Positions 6,074 through 6,484 of a DNA stretch of 6,484 nucleotides are shown here, one piece after another. The stretch lies in NCBI GenBank assembly GCA_027064485.1, contig JAMOPR010000276.1, positions 1-6,484 on the forward strand, given 5' to 3'. Within the stretch, counting starts at the first letter, position 1. Each line of letters opens with the position of its first letter. The translations under genes were made by a program, and so were the position numbers. This stretch comes from Desulfurobacteriaceae bacterium. Lineage in GTDB: Bacteria > Aquificota > Aquificia > Desulfurobacteriales > Desulfurobacteriaceae. A model generated the notes under the pieces. The model was not told the origin of the DNA and searched no databases. It saw only the letters and a list, made by a program, of their open reading frames with translations.

Positions 6074-6484
6074 TTAGCTTAACAGTTTCTTTGCTCTTTC
6101 GATTACTTGTTCTGCAACGTTTTGAGGTATGCCTATTGCTTTTAGTTCTTCTACGGTAGCGTTAGCTATCTCTTTTGGATTGGGATAAAATTTTTCAAGA
6201 ATTTTTTTGCGTTTTGTTCCTAAACCTTTTATATCGTCAAAGATACTTGTAAACATGAGTTTTTCTCTGACTTTTCTGTTGAAGGTTATGGCAAATCTGT
6301 GAGCTTCATCCCGAAGGTTTGTGAAAAATCGGTAGAGGTGTGGGTATTTTTTCGTTTCTATTACTTCTCCATCGTCTGTGTAAACGATTTCTTCTTTTTT
6401 TGCTATGGAAAAAACTCTGAAATCGAGTCCGAGGGAATCTCTTACTTTCATGGCAACGTTGAGTTGACCTATACCACCGTCAAT
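6074..6484 (-). CDS. uvrC: UvrABC system protein C, C-terminal part (cut by window edge)
   Basis: The last 136 residues of UvrC, the nuclease that makes the incisions on both sides of a lesion in nucleotide excision repair after UvrA and UvrB have located it. The reading frame is open to the right edge, so the start lies outside the window; the full family length is around 600 aa. The visible part begins with IDGGIGQLNVA, the conserved end of the RNase H-like nuclease domain with a catalytic Asp. It continues to RDEAHRFAITF, with the conserved His at residue 62 of the fragment, and ends in a tandem helix-hairpin-helix DNA-binding domain (IKGLGTKRKKIL at about 85-96, then ELKAIGIPQNVAEQVI at about 113-128). 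An internal ATG at 6451 is not the real start, because the conserved sequence runs upstream of it. The gene converges on the second permease with one base between the stops and is not part of the exporter unit. Confidence 0.95.
   Translation of the reverse strand: MDGGIGQLNVAMKVRDSLGLDFRVFSIAKKEEIVYTDDGEVIETKKYPHLYRFFTNLRDEAHRFAITFNRKVREKLMFTSIFDDIKGLGTKRKKILEKFYPNPKEIANATVEELKAIGIPQNVAEQVIERAKKLLS

Noticed and set aside
6073..6180. Possible terminator hairpins after the second permease (imperfect GTTTAGCTTAAC, and TAGC-GTTA-GCTA near 6160)
   Set aside because: The first is not a true palindrome and the second has only a four-pair stem; neither is convincing as an intrinsic terminator.
6449..6451. 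ATG at 6451 as the start of a small 125-aa gene
   Set aside because: The conserved UvrC segment IDGGIGQLNVA continues upstream in frame to the window edge, so this is an internal methionine of a longer gene.
1..6484. tRNA or rRNA genes, CRISPR arrays, insertion sequences and long repeats
   Set aside because: Coding sequence fills nearly the whole window, the only intergenic gap of note is 103 bp, and I saw no cloverleaf, repeat-spacer pattern, transposase motif or inverted terminal repeat.

Overview
The window is a compact, AT-rich bacterial chromosome segment with almost no non-coding DNA. It carries five complete genes and one gene cut by the right edge. The signal peptide on one product and the MacB/LolC-type permeases suggest a cell with a periplasm. 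The Lys/Glu-rich proteins, low GC and gene style would suit a thermophilic Aquificota-like bacterium, perhaps Desulfurobacteriaceae. That placement is an impression from the proteins, not a database result.

Layout. On the minus strand, a shared promoter region at about 2900-3002 drives a two-gene unit. First comes an exported DUF3857/transglutaminase-like protein (2899 to 1010). It overlaps by four bases with tsaD (1013 to 24), the universal tRNA t6A-modification enzyme. On the plus strand, the same 103-bp region starts a three-gene ABC exporter unit: an ATPase (3003-3692), a first MacB/FtsX-type permease (3689-4879) and a second, paralogous permease (about 4879-6072). The junctions overlap (ATGA, then TGATG), which suggests translational coupling and fixed stoichiometry. 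The end of uvrC (nucleotide excision repair) converges on the second permease from the right with a single base between the stop codons.

How the genes work together. The ATPase and the two unequal permeases look like a complete heteromeric type VII ABC transporter (MacB/LolCDE superfamily): one ATPase serving a heterodimer of four-TM permeases. No membrane-fusion adaptor or outer-membrane channel is encoded here, and the substrate cannot be told from sequence. The transglutaminase-like protein would act in the periplasm. Its link to tsaD appears to be transcriptional and translational rather than a shared pathway.

Most of the window is ordinary housekeeping and transport DNA. I see no mobile element, CRISPR array, RNA gene or defence locus. 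The points most worth a second look are the interlaced divergent promoters, the adaptor-less heteromeric exporter with cysteines in only one permease's periplasmic domain, the coupling of a periplasmic protein gene to tsaD, and an A-rich potential slippage site inside the transglutaminase gene.
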